From the NCBI GenBank assembly GCA_002360945.1, contig DERO01000051.1:1-64000 (forward strand): a DNA stretch of 64,000 nt, given 5' to 3'. The notes below the pieces were generated by a model. It was given only the letters and a program-made list of their open reading frames with translations, ran no database searches and was not told the DNA's origin. This DNA is from Leclercia adecarboxylata. Lineage in GTDB: Bacteria; Pseudomonadota; Gammaproteobacteria; Enterobacterales; Enterobacteriaceae. Both the position numbers and the translations under genes were made by a program. Shown piece after piece: positions 27,466-38,574 of the stretch. How positions within the stretch are numbered: position 1 is the stretch's first letter; every line of letters starts with the position of its first letter.

Positions 27466-28350
27466 TTACCTCGGCACCCAAAACCCTTCACAGCATTTCA
27501 GCCACGCCTGGGCGCTGTTCGACAGGTATACTCCCTCCCGCCAGATCATCCCCAGCTGCCAGTGCAGATCGCTCTGCAGCGGGATCCAGCGCAGGGTATT
27601 TTTATCCAGCCGCTCGCAGATAGGCTGCGGCAATATCGCAATCCCCACGCCCGCCTGCACCATCGCCGCCAGAAAGTCCCACTGCCCGCTGCGCACCGCG
27701 ATGCGCGGCTTCACGCCGTGCTGGCTGAAGAGCTGCATCAGCTGTCGGCTGAGGGCAAAATCTTCGTTGTAGATCAGTAGCGGGTGCTCGGCCAGCAACT
27801 CCGGATTGATGGTCTCAAGCGTCAACCAGCTGCCGGTGCGCGGCACCAGCACGCACAGCGGATGGCTGAACAGCGGCAGCGCCGTCAGACCGCTGTCCTC
27901 CTCCACCGGCAGGGCGGTCATCGCCAGATCCAGCTCGCCGTTGATTACCGCCTGCTGGACGGTTAAGCCGCCAAATTCAGAAATTTTGAGCTCCACGCCG
28001 GGATAGCGCTGGCGAAACAGGCCGATGGGCCCGGCCATCATCATCCCCACCATCGGCGGGATCCCAAGGCGCAGTATCCCCTTGTTAAGGTGGTTAATGT
28101 CGCCCAGCTCGGCCTCCAGCTGGCGAAATTCCGCGAGGATCGCCAGCCCGCGCTCAAATACCACGCGGCCGGTGTCGGTTAACAGCAGCTTGCGCCCGTC
28201 GCGGATCAGCAGGGTACAGTTCAGTTCATCTTCGAGGTTTTTCAGCATCTTGCTGATGGTAGGTTGGGTGACAAAAAGTTTCTCCGCGGCGCGGGTGAAA
28301 CTCTGCTGGCGGACCACTTCGACAAAGTAACGCAGCGTGCGTATGTCCAT
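27466..28350 (-). CDS. LysR-family regulator, CidR-like
   Basis: A 294-residue LysR-type regulator with the helix-turn-helix at about 16-40 (SFTRAAEKLFVTQPTISKML) and an effector-binding domain (about 90-290). It is divergent from an lrgA/lrgB-like pair, 100 bases from the first of them. In Gram-positive bacteria CidR, a LysR protein, activates the homologous cidAB genes in response to acetate, and this arrangement points to the same type of local control. The effector here is inference. The start at 28350 gives a normal LysR N-terminus (MDIRTLRYFVEVV). Confidence 0.87.
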   Translation of the reverse strand: MDIRTLRYFVEVVRQQSFTRAAEKLFVTQPTISKMLKNLEDELNCTLLIRDGRKLLLTDTGRVVFERGLAILAEFRQLEAELGDINHLNKGILRLGIPPMVGMMMAGPIGLFRQRYPGVELKISEFGGLTVQQAVINGELDLAMTALPVEEDSGLTALPLFSHPLCVLVPRTGSWLTLETINPELLAEHPLLIYNEDFALSRQLMQLFSQHGVKPRIAVRSGQWDFLAAMVQAGVGIAILPQPICERLDKNTLRWIPLQSDLHWQLGMIWREGVYLSNSAQAWLKCCEGFWVPR

Positions 28351-28450
28351 GACTATTCCTCGAAACTATACCTTTGATGATTTTAATTCATTTCAGTCAA
28401 TTACGGGCGCTGACTATACTGGCGCTCTCTCTCATTTTGAGGAAATCCCC

Positions 28451-28861
28451 ATGACCGTGGCGTTAGGTCGCGTTACGCCTGCCGTCGTGCAACGACTCCA
28501 GGTACCGGTTCAGGTACTGCTTTATGCGGGTCTTTTTGTCTTCGCTGAATACCTGGTTGGCTGGCTACATCTGCCGCTGCCGGCCAATCTGGTCGGCATG
28601 GTGCTGATGTTCAGCCTGATCCTCTGCCGCATCATTCCTCTGAACTGGGTGCGGGCAGGCTCGCGCTGGCTGCTGGCAGAAATGCTGCTGTTCTTTGTGC
28701 CGGCGGTGGTGGCGGTGGTCAATTACGTCCAGCTGCTGATGGTGGACGGCTGGCGTATCTTTGCGGTGATTGCCCTGAGCACGCTGATGGTGCTGGGCGC
28801 TACCGCCTGGGTGGTGGATAAAGTCTATCGCTATGAAATCAGCAGGCAGAAACATGACTAA
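28451..28861 (+). CDS. CidA/LrgA family membrane protein
   Basis: A 136-residue inner-membrane protein with four hydrophobic segments, containing LPLPANLVGMVLMFSLI (about 40-56), the LrgA/CidA signature. The family is described as holin-like and, in other work, as part of pyruvate or glycolate-type transport with LrgB; the activity here is unproven. ATG 28451 has GAGGAAA at a good distance; the frame is open further upstream but would overlap the LysR start. It overlaps the next gene by 8 bases. Confidence 0.88.
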   Translation: MTVALGRVTPAVVQRLQVPVQVLLYAGLFVFAEYLVGWLHLPLPANLVGMVLMFSLILCRIIPLNWVRAGSRWLLAEMLLFFVPAVVAVVNYVQLLMVDGWRIFAVIALSTLMVLGATAWVVDKVYRYEISRQKHD

Positions 28862-29543
28862 CTTTCAGATCAGCGTTCTCTGCCTGGTCGTGACCCTGGC
28901 GATCTATTTCGCCAACAAGCGTCTTTACCGCCGCTTTCGCAAACTGCCCCTGATGCCGCTGGTCTTCACCCCGATCTTGCTGGTGATGATGCTGGTGTGG
29001 GGCCATATCTCCTGGCAGAACTATATCGGGGAAGCGCACTGGCTGCTGTGGCTGCTCGGCCCGGCGACCATCGCCTTTGCGGTGCCGGTGTACGACAACC
29101 TCGCGGTGATTAAACGTCACTGGATGTCGCTCTCGGCCGGGGTAATCACCGCCACGGTGGTGGCCGTCACCAGCTCGGTCTGGCTGGCGCGACTGTTTAC
29201 CCTGTCGGACGAGATCCAGCGCAGCCTCGCGGTGCGCTCCGTCACCACGCCCTTTGCGCTGGCCGCGGCAAAACCGCTCGGCGGGCAGCCGGATCTGGTG
29301 GCGCTGTTTGTGGTGGTGACCGGGGTGTTTGGCATGGCGGTGGGGGATATGCTTTTTCTGCGGCTCTCGATCCGCGAAGGGATGGCGAAAGGGGCCGGGT
29401 TTGGCGCGGCCTCTCACGGCGCAGGCACCGCCCGCTCCTATGAGCTGGGCCAGCAGGAGGGCGTGGTCGCCAGCCTGGTGATGATGCTCTCCGGCGTGGT
29501 GATGGTGCTGGTGGCCCCGCTGGTGGGTTGGTTGATGTTCTGA
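28854..29543 (+). CDS. CidB/LrgB family membrane protein
   Basis: The partner of the upstream LrgA-like protein: 229 residues, mostly hydrophobic, with the conserved block SVTTPFALAAAKPLGGQPDL (about 134-153), TGVFGMAVGD and GAASHGAGTARSYELG (about 186-201). ATG 28854 lies inside the end of the preceding gene, so the two are translationally coupled. A BIME repeat follows. Related E. coli genes (yohJ/yohK) lie elsewhere, so this is an extra copy or a relocated pair. Confidence 0.88.
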   Translation: MTNFQISVLCLVVTLAIYFANKRLYRRFRKLPLMPLVFTPILLVMMLVWGHISWQNYIGEAHWLLWLLGPATIAFAVPVYDNLAVIKRHWMSLSAGVITATVVAVTSSVWLARLFTLSDEIQRSLAVRSVTTPFALAAAKPLGGQPDLVALFVVVTGVFGMAVGDMLFLRLSIREGMAKGAGFGAASHGAGTARSYELGQQEGVVASLVMMLSGVVMVLVAPLVGWLMF

Positions 29544-29547
29544 TTTT

Positions 29548-29616
29548 TGCCCGGCGGCGCTGCGCTTGCACGGGCCTACGGTATTGTAGGCCGGGCAAGC
29601 GTAGCGCCACCCGGCA
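29548..29616. repeat. BIME (paired REP) element
   Basis: Two inverted REP units: GCCCGGCGGCGCTGCGCTTG...GGGCCTAC and GTAGGCCGGGCAAGCG...CACCCGGC. It fills the space between convergent lrgB-like and binding-protein genes. Confidence 0.88.
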
Positions 29617-29619
29617 AGG

Positions 29620-30894
29620 CTAACGATTCAAACGCCGCACAATCCGCTCCACCTTCTGCCGGAAATCCGCCGCGACCTGGGCGGGCGCCTGGCCCATCTC
29701 CAGCTTTTCCCGCGCCGAGGTGAACTGGTCGATTACCTGCAAATCCTCAATATAAGGCGTGGCGACGACGGTGGTGTGCAGCGCCTGCGCCTGGCGCAGC
29801 CCGGCAATCACCGGATCCTGCGGGTCAATCACCCCTTTCTCCGTAAGCTGCCTCTCCGCTGCCTTGTTGAGCGGGATGCCGCGCTCCAGCCCCAGAGCTT
29901 CAACCGACTGCGGATCGTTAAGCAGGTAGTTCACCAGGATTGCCGCCTCTTTTGGATGCTTCGTGGATTTCGCCACCGACAGCATCTGCGCCGTTTTGAA
30001 GTACACCCCCGATTCGTCCATCCCGGGCTGCATCACGTAGTCGCCCAGCACCAGCTTCGCCGGCGGCGTCATGTTGTTGGCAAACATGCGGATGGTGATG
30101 TTCCAGGTGAACAGGCCGCCCCATTCGCCGTTAATCCACGGCTTCATCTCATAAAGATTGCCTTTGCCGTAGGAGGAGAGGGTTTTTGGCGACGGGAGAA
30201 CGTGGTCATCGCTCAGGCGCTTCACAAAGCTGAAGGCCTCCTCCCACTGGGCGTCGTTCCAGGCGAAGGTCCCGTCGCTGTTGAACATCGGCTGGTGGTG
30301 GGTCTGCATCATGTACGCATTGAGCAGCAGAATGACGTCCTGATCGACCATCGCGTAGGGGTAGTAATTGTTGCCCAACTTCTGCTGGAAGGTTTTTCCG
30401 GCGGCAAAGAACGCATCCCAGGTTTTCGGGTACGCCAGCCCGGCCTTCTGCCAGGTGACGTCGTTGTAGTAAAAGACCGGGGCATTGACCGAGATCGGCA
30501 GGCCGTTGAGCCTGCCTTTAATGGTGGTGGACTGCAGATCCTGCGCCTGGTACTGGCTTAAATCGAGCTCCGCTTTCAGCTTGTCGAGATCGTAATAGCC
30601 TTCGCCGTTTTTGGAAAAGACGATCAGCCACGGCCAGTTGGTCTGCATCACATCCGGCTCGGTGCCGCTCGCCATCTGGGTGGTCAGGCGCGAAAGGTGC
30701 CCGTCCCAGCCGGTGTATTCGGCCTTCACTTTGATCTCCGGATGCGCTTTTTCGAAGGCGTCGAGCGCCTTCAGCGTGGCCTGGTGGCGGCTGTTGCCAC
30801 CCCACCACGACATGCGTAATTCAACGGGCTGCGCCCAGGCAGAGGTACAGGAAAATAACAGCGATGCGATGACACCTGACAGGAGCTTATTCAT
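29620..30894 (-). CDS. ABC-type sugar-binding protein (family 1), no permease nearby
   Basis: A 424-residue periplasmic binding protein of the MalE-like extracellular solute-binding family 1. It has a signal peptide (1 to about 21, cut after TSAWA) and the typical LTTQMASGTEPDVMQTNWPW stretch (about 70-89) and NEWGG-type ligand-pocket regions (INGEWGGLFTW, about 255-265). No lipobox cysteine at the cleavage point is apparent, so it is likely soluble. No permease or ATPase gene lies next to it; the next gene on the same strand upstream is a Gfo/Idh/MocA dehydrogenase 74 bases away. The sugar is unknown; an oligosaccharide is typical for the family. Confidence 0.85.
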   Translation of the reverse strand: MNKLLSGVIASLLFSCTSAWAQPVELRMSWWGGNSRHQATLKALDAFEKAHPEIKVKAEYTGWDGHLSRLTTQMASGTEPDVMQTNWPWLIVFSKNGEGYYDLDKLKAELDLSQYQAQDLQSTTIKGRLNGLPISVNAPVFYYNDVTWQKAGLAYPKTWDAFFAAGKTFQQKLGNNYYPYAMVDQDVILLLNAYMMQTHHQPMFNSDGTFAWNDAQWEEAFSFVKRLSDDHVLPSPKTLSSYGKGNLYEMKPWINGEWGGLFTWNITIRMFANNMTPPAKLVLGDYVMQPGMDESGVYFKTAQMLSVAKSTKHPKEAAILVNYLLNDPQSVEALGLERGIPLNKAAERQLTEKGVIDPQDPVIAGLRQAQALHTTVVATPYIEDLQVIDQFTSAREKLEMGQAPAQVAADFRQKVERIVRRLNR

Positions 30895-30968
30895 TATTTT
30901 TCTCCGGGACTTTTATTATTAAACAGGTGAATAACGGCGCAGCTTCCTGCCGTGCCTGCAACAGGTCC

Positions 30969-32264
30969 TTAGCGTTTCGTCAGACGGGAAACCAGCTCAA
31001 ACTCCCTGAAGTTGACCGGACGCTGCTGCTGCATGGAGATGTTGCCCGCAATCCCGGTGAGGATAGACATCACCCCGGCCCGGTGGTCGGCCGCCCGCTG
31101 CAGCGGATCGTGGCCCGGCGTACCGAACAGGTCGGCCAGCATGGCGTTGTCGCCGCCGCCGTGGCCCCCTTCACCGAGGCTGAACTCCGCCTTCCAGGGT
31201 TCGGCAAACATCGGGAAGACGGTAAGATCGCACTGCTCGAGGCTGCCCTCGTTTTCGCGATCGCCTCCGGCGTTGACGTAGGACTTCTCGACAATCTTCA
31301 TCTCCAGGCGGCCTTCGGTGCCGTTAAAGACCACGTTCAGCCCTTCCCACGGCAGGTAGGCATTGAGGGAGTAGGTGAGCTGGACCTGATTCTGGTATTT
31401 CACCAGCACCGACATAGTGTCTTCGATAGTAATGCCGTCGCTGAACACGCTCTGGTCGCGGAAGTAATTATCTTCATGCTCCGCGTCGAGATAGAGCGCT
31501 TTCAGCTGGGCGTTCTCTGCCATCTGCAGCGCAAAGGGATCCGCTTTTGCCTCGGCAAAACCGTGGGCGCGCGGGTAGAAGTGCGTCACCCCGCGCTTCT
31601 CCGCGTTCTCCCGGCCGTAAAACTGCAGGCTGCCTTCGGCGTAAACCCGCTCCGGGTAGCTGCCGAGCCAGAAGTTCATCAGGTCGAAGTGGTGGGTGGA
31701 TTTATGCACCAGCAGGCCGCCGCTGTTGCGTTTTTCCCGATGCCAGCGGCGGAAGTAGTCCGCGCCGTGTTCGGTGTTGAGCAGCCACTCGAAGTGCACC
31801 GAGGTGACCTTGCCGATCGTCCCCTGCATCAGCAACTCGCGCACCTTGCTGTGGTGCGGAGCGTAGCGGTAGTTGAAGGCCACGCGCACGCTGCGGCCGG
31901 TCTCTTCGATGGCGTCAAGAATGCGCAGGGCGCGCTGTTCGTCGATGGTCATCGGCTTTTCGGTGATCACATCGCAGCCGGCGTGCAGGGCGCGAACGAT
32001 GTAGTCGTCGTGGGTGCGGTCCATGGTGGTAACAATAATCACATCGGGACGCGTTTCGCGGATCATCTCTTCAAACTGCGCGGCCTGCCAGGTGGAAACC
32101 GGCGCTGCCCCTTCGTTTTTTAATAGCTGATTGGCGTAATGCATGCGCGTGGTGTTGGTATCGCAGAACGCGACCATTCTGGCATTTTCCCGCCAGGCGC
32201 CGCCGATGGCGGAAATATATAAACCTGCGCGACCACCGGTTCCTACCAGAGCATAAGTTTTCAT
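30969..32264 (-). CDS. Gfo/Idh/MocA-family dehydrogenase
   Basis: A 431-residue NAD(P)-dependent oxidoreductase. It has an N-terminal Rossmann domain (YALVGTGGRAGLYISAI, about 4-20), the family's catalytic-lysine motif ITEKPMT (about 98-104) and the alpha/beta domain with GGLLVHKSTHHFDLMNFWLG (about 176-195; histidine and aspartate likely catalytic). This family oxidises or epimerises sugars and cyclitols. ATG 32264 has a GAGGATG site; it is divergent from the next gene by 47 bases and followed by a sugar-binding protein gene. This places it in a small carbohydrate-use locus. The substrate cannot be named. Confidence 0.87.
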   Translation of the reverse strand: MKTYALVGTGGRAGLYISAIGGAWRENARMVAFCDTNTTRMHYANQLLKNEGAAPVSTWQAAQFEEMIRETRPDVIIVTTMDRTHDDYIVRALHAGCDVITEKPMTIDEQRALRILDAIEETGRSVRVAFNYRYAPHHSKVRELLMQGTIGKVTSVHFEWLLNTEHGADYFRRWHREKRNSGGLLVHKSTHHFDLMNFWLGSYPERVYAEGSLQFYGRENAEKRGVTHFYPRAHGFAEAKADPFALQMAENAQLKALYLDAEHEDNYFRDQSVFSDGITIEDTMSVLVKYQNQVQLTYSLNAYLPWEGLNVVFNGTEGRLEMKIVEKSYVNAGGDRENEGSLEQCDLTVFPMFAEPWKAEFSLGEGGHGGGDNAMLADLFGTPGHDPLQRAADHRAGVMSILTGIAGNISMQQQRPVNFREFELVSRLTKR

Positions 32265-32311
32265 GGCATCCTCGATTAATATGAATAATAAAAAATCAGC
32301 AAGGTGGCCCA

Positions 32312-33889
32312 ATGAAACGTATTCCCCATCAACTGATGGAGCTGAACAGCACTTTTATCTGGCACTGGCCCTGGTTTATTCAGGGGGTGAAAAGCGCGAA
32401 ACAGCACGGTTTCACTGGGATCATCCTGCACCAACAGGAACTGCTTTCGATACTTGCGACGCCCTCGCCGTTAAGCCAGAAGCTCAACGTCGAGAACCTT
32501 ATTCATCAGCAACATTACGCCCTGCAGTATTTAATCCGCGTCGATCGTTATCTGGCGGAAAATAACCTGTCGTTCTGGCTTCAGGGTGAAGCCGCGCCCA
32601 ATGACGACATTATTAAGCGTAAATTTCCTGAACTGACGTTCGACGAAAAAAGCGCGCACGATTTCTGGCACTCTTTTTATGCCGCGATATTGCATCCGCT
32701 ATTACACGCCTTGCCCCATCTCAGCGGGCTTATTCTCAGTCTGACGACGCCGGACTTTCAGACCGCCCGCTGGCAGCAAAGCCTGCATGATGTCTGGAGC
32801 CTGCTGCGCGCTCGGGGCAAAAAGCTGATCCTGCGCGACTTCATTGATAACAGCTGGCCGCGCCAGCAGCTCTCTAACATTCTGGCGACGCTCCCGGACG
32901 ACGTGCGCGCCTCGGTAAAAGCCACCGAGCTGGATTACCACCCCGGCTTTGCCAACCATCCGCACATCGCCACTCTGCCAGGGCATAAAAAGTGGATCGA
33001 GTACGACCTCTTCGGCACCGGTTACGGCTGGACCGCGCTGCCGTGCTATCTGGCCGATGAGATCGGTGGCCGCTTAAGCTGGGCACTCAGCGCCGCCGAA
33101 AACGAAATCGAAGCTATTACCTCCCGCGTGAGCTGGCAGTGGCTGCCCGACAGCCGGGTGATGGACTCCGCCAACGCCATCAACCTGTTCGGGCTTACCG
33201 CCGCCAACCAGGCCGCCGATGCGGCGCTGCCTGCCACCTTCGATCGCTGGGCGGAACACCATCAGCTCGGCTTTCGCTCCCTGCAGGACAAGCATCAGCT
33301 CTCGGCCATCGTCCATGCCAGCTACGACTGGTTGTGCAAAACGCCGAACCTCCTCGGGCGACGGCTGCACTATCAGAGCCAGATCCCGGAGAGCATTGCC
33401 CAGGCGCAGCAGTTGCTGCATATGGACACCCGCAGCGCTAACTGGCTGCACGCCTGGCAGCCGCTGATGCCCACCGACGCTCCCGCGCTTGGCACAGAGC
33501 AGCGGGAGCAGATAGCGCTGGAGAAAGAGGCCGCCTGCTTCCTCGCAACACGCACGTTGCAAAATCTGCGTGAGCTGATGCCGCGTATAACCTGTCCGGA
33601 CGATACTCTGGCCATCCTGCTCGCCGCCTGGCGCAGCGCGGAGATCTACAGCCAGATGTTCTCCCACGTGGCCGCCGCGGTGACCGACGTGCTGTGGCTG
33701 GACCATTACGGCACTGACAGCCTGCCTGCGGATACCCTGCAGAAGCATCAGCAGCGGCTGCTTCACTACGCCGACACCCTGGATCGCTGGCTGGTTGAGC
33801 CACCCACCAGCGGCCCGTTATTCCTGCCGCTGTTGCTGAGCCCGGAGCGGCTGGAGCGTTTTGCCAGAAGCCTGAGCGCGTCGCTGTGA
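32312..33889 (+). CDS. Unknown 525-aa protein of a carbohydrate locus
   Basis: I do not recognise the family with certainty. The 525-residue, soluble-looking protein has no signal peptide or membrane helix. The first 300 residues show the strand/helix rhythm of a TIM barrel (GFTGIILHQQELLSILA, GLILSLTTPDF, KKLILRDFID, WIEYDLFGTGYGWTALPCY), with several acidic and aromatic clusters like those of glycoside hydrolases; the last 180 residues are helical. AAGGTGG precedes ATG 32312. It is divergent from a Gfo/Idh/MocA dehydrogenase by 47 bases and ends before a terminator. A hydrolase role in sugar breakdown is inference from context and fold impression only. Confidence 0.7.
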   Translation: MKRIPHQLMELNSTFIWHWPWFIQGVKSAKQHGFTGIILHQQELLSILATPSPLSQKLNVENLIHQQHYALQYLIRVDRYLAENNLSFWLQGEAAPNDDIIKRKFPELTFDEKSAHDFWHSFYAAILHPLLHALPHLSGLILSLTTPDFQTARWQQSLHDVWSLLRARGKKLILRDFIDNSWPRQQLSNILATLPDDVRASVKATELDYHPGFANHPHIATLPGHKKWIEYDLFGTGYGWTALPCYLADEIGGRLSWALSAAENEIEAITSRVSWQWLPDSRVMDSANAINLFGLTAANQAADAALPATFDRWAEHHQLGFRSLQDKHQLSAIVHASYDWLCKTPNLLGRRLHYQSQIPESIAQAQQLLHMDTRSANWLHAWQPLMPTDAPALGTEQREQIALEKEAACFLATRTLQNLRELMPRITCPDDTLAILLAAWRSAEIYSQMFSHVAAAVTDVLWLDHYGTDSLPADTLQKHQQRLLHYADTLDRWLVEPPTSGPLFLPLLLSPERLERFARSLSASL

Positions 33890-33996
33890 CTAAAGAATAA
33901 AAACTGAGACGGGGATTGTCTGTACGGCGGGGAGAGGGAAAGCCGGGGATTGACGTGAAATCGGGAAAAGTGTGATGGCCTTTGCGGATCGCAGAT

Positions 33997-34024
33997 AAAG
34001 CCTGTGATGTGCATCGGCTTTTTC
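33997..34024 (+). terminator. Terminator of the 525-aa protein gene
   Basis: AAAGCC...GGCTTTTTCC with an inner GATG-TG-CATC pairing, about 110 bases after the stop codon. Confidence 0.65.
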
Positions 34025-34058
34025 CGTTCTGGCGACGTGATAAACGTCACCAGAAGGG

Positions 34059-34092
34059 GAAAAAAATGTGATCCCCGACCAGCGGCCGGGGA
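34059..34092 (-). terminator. Terminator of actP
   Basis: Read leftward, CCCCGGCC-GCT-GGTCGGGG is followed after a few bases by seven T. One mismatch in the stem. It lies just past the actP stop. Confidence 0.75.
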
Positions 34093-34099
34093 GGGGATG

Positions 34100-36063
<1,964 letters not shown>

Positions 36064-36099
36064 AGAAGTCTCCGAGGTAAGGTAGGGCTTGTTTTTATC

Positions 36100-36183
36100 C
36101 CCTCTCCCTGAGGGAGAGGGTTAGGGTGAGGGGGGAAGGTGCGGTGGAATACCCTCACCCCGCCCTCTCCCAGAGGGAGAGGG
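36100..36183. repeat. Paired GGGAGAGGG-type repeat inside the acs operon
   Basis: Two inverted units (36100-36131 and 36152-36183): CCCTCTCCCTGAGGGAGAGG with TTAGGGTGAGG, then CCCTCACCCCGCCCTCTCCC with AGAGGGAGAGGG. They can pair with each other into a long hairpin between acs and yjcH. Confidence 0.85.
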
Positions 36184-36195
36184 AGAAAAGCGGTA

Positions 36196-38154
36196 TTACG
36201 ATGGCATGGCGATGGCCTGCTTCTCTTCGAGCAGTTTGTCCACCACGCCAGGATCGGCGAGCGTAGAGGTATCGCCTAAGTTGCTGGTATCCCCCGCAGC
36301 GATTTTGCGCAGAATACGGCGCATGATCTTGCCGGAGCGGGTTTTCGGCAGCGAGTCGGTCCAGTGCAGCACGTCCGGGGTGGCAAGCGGGCCAATCTCT
36401 TTACGCACCCAGTTACGCACGTCGGTATACAGCTCCGGTGACGGCTCTTCGCCATGGTTCAGGGTGACGTAGGCGTAGATCGCCTGGCCTTTGATGCTGT
36501 GCGGAATACCGACCACCGCCGCTTCGGCAATCTTCGGATGCGACACCAGCGCCGATTCGATCTCGGCGGTTCCCAGACGGTGGCCGGAGACGTTCAGCAC
36601 GTCGTCCACGCGCCCGGTGATCCAGTAGTAACCATCCTCGTCACGACGCGCGCCGTCGCCGCTGAAGTACATGTTTTTGAAGGTGGAGAAGTAGGTCTGC
36701 TCGAAGCGATCGTGATCGCCAAACAGGGTCCGCGCCTGGCCCGGCCAGGAGTCGGTGATGACCAGGTTGCCCTCGGTGGCCCCGTCCAGCGGGTTACCTT
36801 CGTTATCCACCAGCGCAGGCTGGACGCCAAAGAACGGACGGGTTGCGGAGCCGGCTTTCAGCTGGGTGGCGCCCGGCAGCGGGGTGATCATGAACCCGCC
36901 GGTTTCGGTCTGCCACCAGGTGTCGACTACCGGGCACTTCCCGTTACCGATCTTCTTCCAGTACCACTCCCAGGCTTCCGGGTTGATCGGCTCGCCCACG
37001 GATCCGAGGATGCGCAGGGAGGAGCGGTCGGTCCCTTCAATCGCCTTGTCGCCTTCGGCCATCAGCGCGCGGATCGCGGTTGGAGCGGTGTAGAGAATAT
37101 TGACCTGATGCTTATCCACCACCTGGCTCATACGCGCCGGGGTCGGCCAGTTGGGCACCCCTTCGAACATCAGGGTGGTCGCACCGCACGCCAGCGGGCC
37201 GTACAGCAGGTAGCTGTGACCGGTGACCCAGCCCACGTCGGCGGTACACCAGTAGATATCGCCCTGATGATAATCAAAGACATACTTGAAGGTGGTGGCG
37301 GCATAGACCAGATAGCCGCCGGTGGTGTGCAGCACACCCTTCGGCTTGCCGGTGGATCCGGAGGTATAAAGGATAAACAGCGGATCTTCCGCGTTCATCG
37401 CTTCCGGCTGGTGCTGGTCGCTGGCCTGCTCGATCAGGTCGCTCCACCACAGGTCGCGGCCTTCATGCCATTCAATGGCATTGCCGGTGCGCTTCAGCAC
37501 AATCACGCTGTTAACGCTGTTCACATTCGGGTTTTTCAGCGCATCGTCGACGTTCTTTTTCAGCGGAACGGCACGGCCAGCACGCACGCCTTCATCGGCG
37601 GTGATCACCAGTTTTGAGCTGGAGTCGATAATGCGTCCGGCCACCGCTTCCGGCGAGAAGCCGCCGAAGATCACGGAGTGCACGGCACCGATGCGGGCGC
37701 AGGCCAGCATCGCCACGGCCGCTTCCGGCACCATCGGCATATAGATAGCCACCACGTCGCCTTTTTTGATGCCCTGCGCCAGCAGCACATTGGCAAAGCG
37801 GCAGACATCGCGGTGCAGTTCACGGTAGGTGATATTTTTGCTCTGGGTGGCGTCATCGCCCTCCCAGATAATCGCCGTCTGGTCGCCGCGCTCGGCGAGG
37901 TGACGATCCAGGCAGTTGGCGGCGAGGTTCAGCGTGCCGTCTTCATACCATTTAATAGAGACGTTGCCGGGCGCAAAAGAGGTGTTCTTGACCGTCTGAT
38001 ACGGGGTGATCCAGTCAAGGATCTTGCCCTGCTCGCCCCAGAAGGCGTCAGGGTTGGTAATAGACAGTTGATACTTCTCCTGGTACTGCTCCGGGTTAAT
38101 CAGGCAGCGGTCCGCAATATTTGCGGGAATGTCGTGTTTATGGACCTGGCTCAT
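36196..38154 (-). CDS. acs: Acetyl-CoA synthetase
   Basis: Acs converts acetate, ATP and CoA to acetyl-CoA, the high-affinity route of acetate scavenging. The 652-residue protein, the same as in E. coli, has the adenylate-forming motifs [12 protein letters not shown] (about 264-275) and TYW-type YWITGRVDD (about 517-525), and the catalytic Lys609 in [11 protein letters not shown], a site that is switched off by acetylation in relatives. It heads the acs-yjcH-actP operon. The nrf nitrite-reductase genes that lie beyond it in E. coli K-12 are absent here. Confidence 0.98.
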   Translation of the reverse strand: MSQVHKHDIPANIADRCLINPEQYQEKYQLSITNPDAFWGEQGKILDWITPYQTVKNTSFAPGNVSIKWYEDGTLNLAANCLDRHLAERGDQTAIIWEGDDATQSKNITYRELHRDVCRFANVLLAQGIKKGDVVAIYMPMVPEAAVAMLACARIGAVHSVIFGGFSPEAVAGRIIDSSSKLVITADEGVRAGRAVPLKKNVDDALKNPNVNSVNSVIVLKRTGNAIEWHEGRDLWWSDLIEQASDQHQPEAMNAEDPLFILYTSGSTGKPKGVLHTTGGYLVYAATTFKYVFDYHQGDIYWCTADVGWVTGHSYLLYGPLACGATTLMFEGVPNWPTPARMSQVVDKHQVNILYTAPTAIRALMAEGDKAIEGTDRSSLRILGSVGEPINPEAWEWYWKKIGNGKCPVVDTWWQTETGGFMITPLPGATQLKAGSATRPFFGVQPALVDNEGNPLDGATEGNLVITDSWPGQARTLFGDHDRFEQTYFSTFKNMYFSGDGARRDEDGYYWITGRVDDVLNVSGHRLGTAEIESALVSHPKIAEAAVVGIPHSIKGQAIYAYVTLNHGEEPSPELYTDVRNWVRKEIGPLATPDVLHWTDSLPKTRSGKIMRRILRKIAAGDTSNLGDTSTLADPGVVDKLLEEKQAIAMPS

Positions 38155-38574
38155 GGTTTTTGTTCTCCTTGTAGAATGTTAATAATATGTCGCAAAAACG
38201 TTAATAGTAGGGGCTTTGGAAGCTTTGTTTACTATTTGGGCGACAGATCACGCAAAAATTAAAGAGTTCGAAAATTGAGCAAATGACACTTTGAAGAAAA
38301 ATAATTACTCTTGCGGATTATTTGCATTTATGGATAAAAAAGCGTTTTTATAACAAAAGGTTATTTATCATCACTAATACAAATTAGCGTAATAACGCCT
38401 TTTGTCAGTCAAATGCCTTGTTCTTAAAGGCTTGCGCAGCATGCCGTGCAAATGGTACTGATACCGCGCGTTAAAAAACCCCATAAATGAACGCAACACA
38501 ATTCATACCCTTTCAGTATGTGTCGTCCCCATCGTTTTACGAGTACGAACACTTCATTGAGGAAGTTTCTTGTC
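38155..38574. other. acs-gltP divergent spacer
   Basis: About 420 bases between two divergent genes, AT-rich in the middle. It should hold the acs promoters (CRP-dependent in E. coli) and the gltP promoter, but I could not fix a CRP site or -35/-10 pair with confidence. No nrf gene or remnant is recognisable here. Confidence 0.6.

Noticed and set aside
28337-28450. Longer start for the lrgA-like gene
   Set aside because: It would overlap the divergent LysR start and adds a polar, non-conserved stretch; GAGGAAA supports 28451.
38160-38300. CRP site upstream of acs
   Set aside because: Only half-matches to TGTGA-N6-TCACA (such as GATCACG) are visible; too weak to call.
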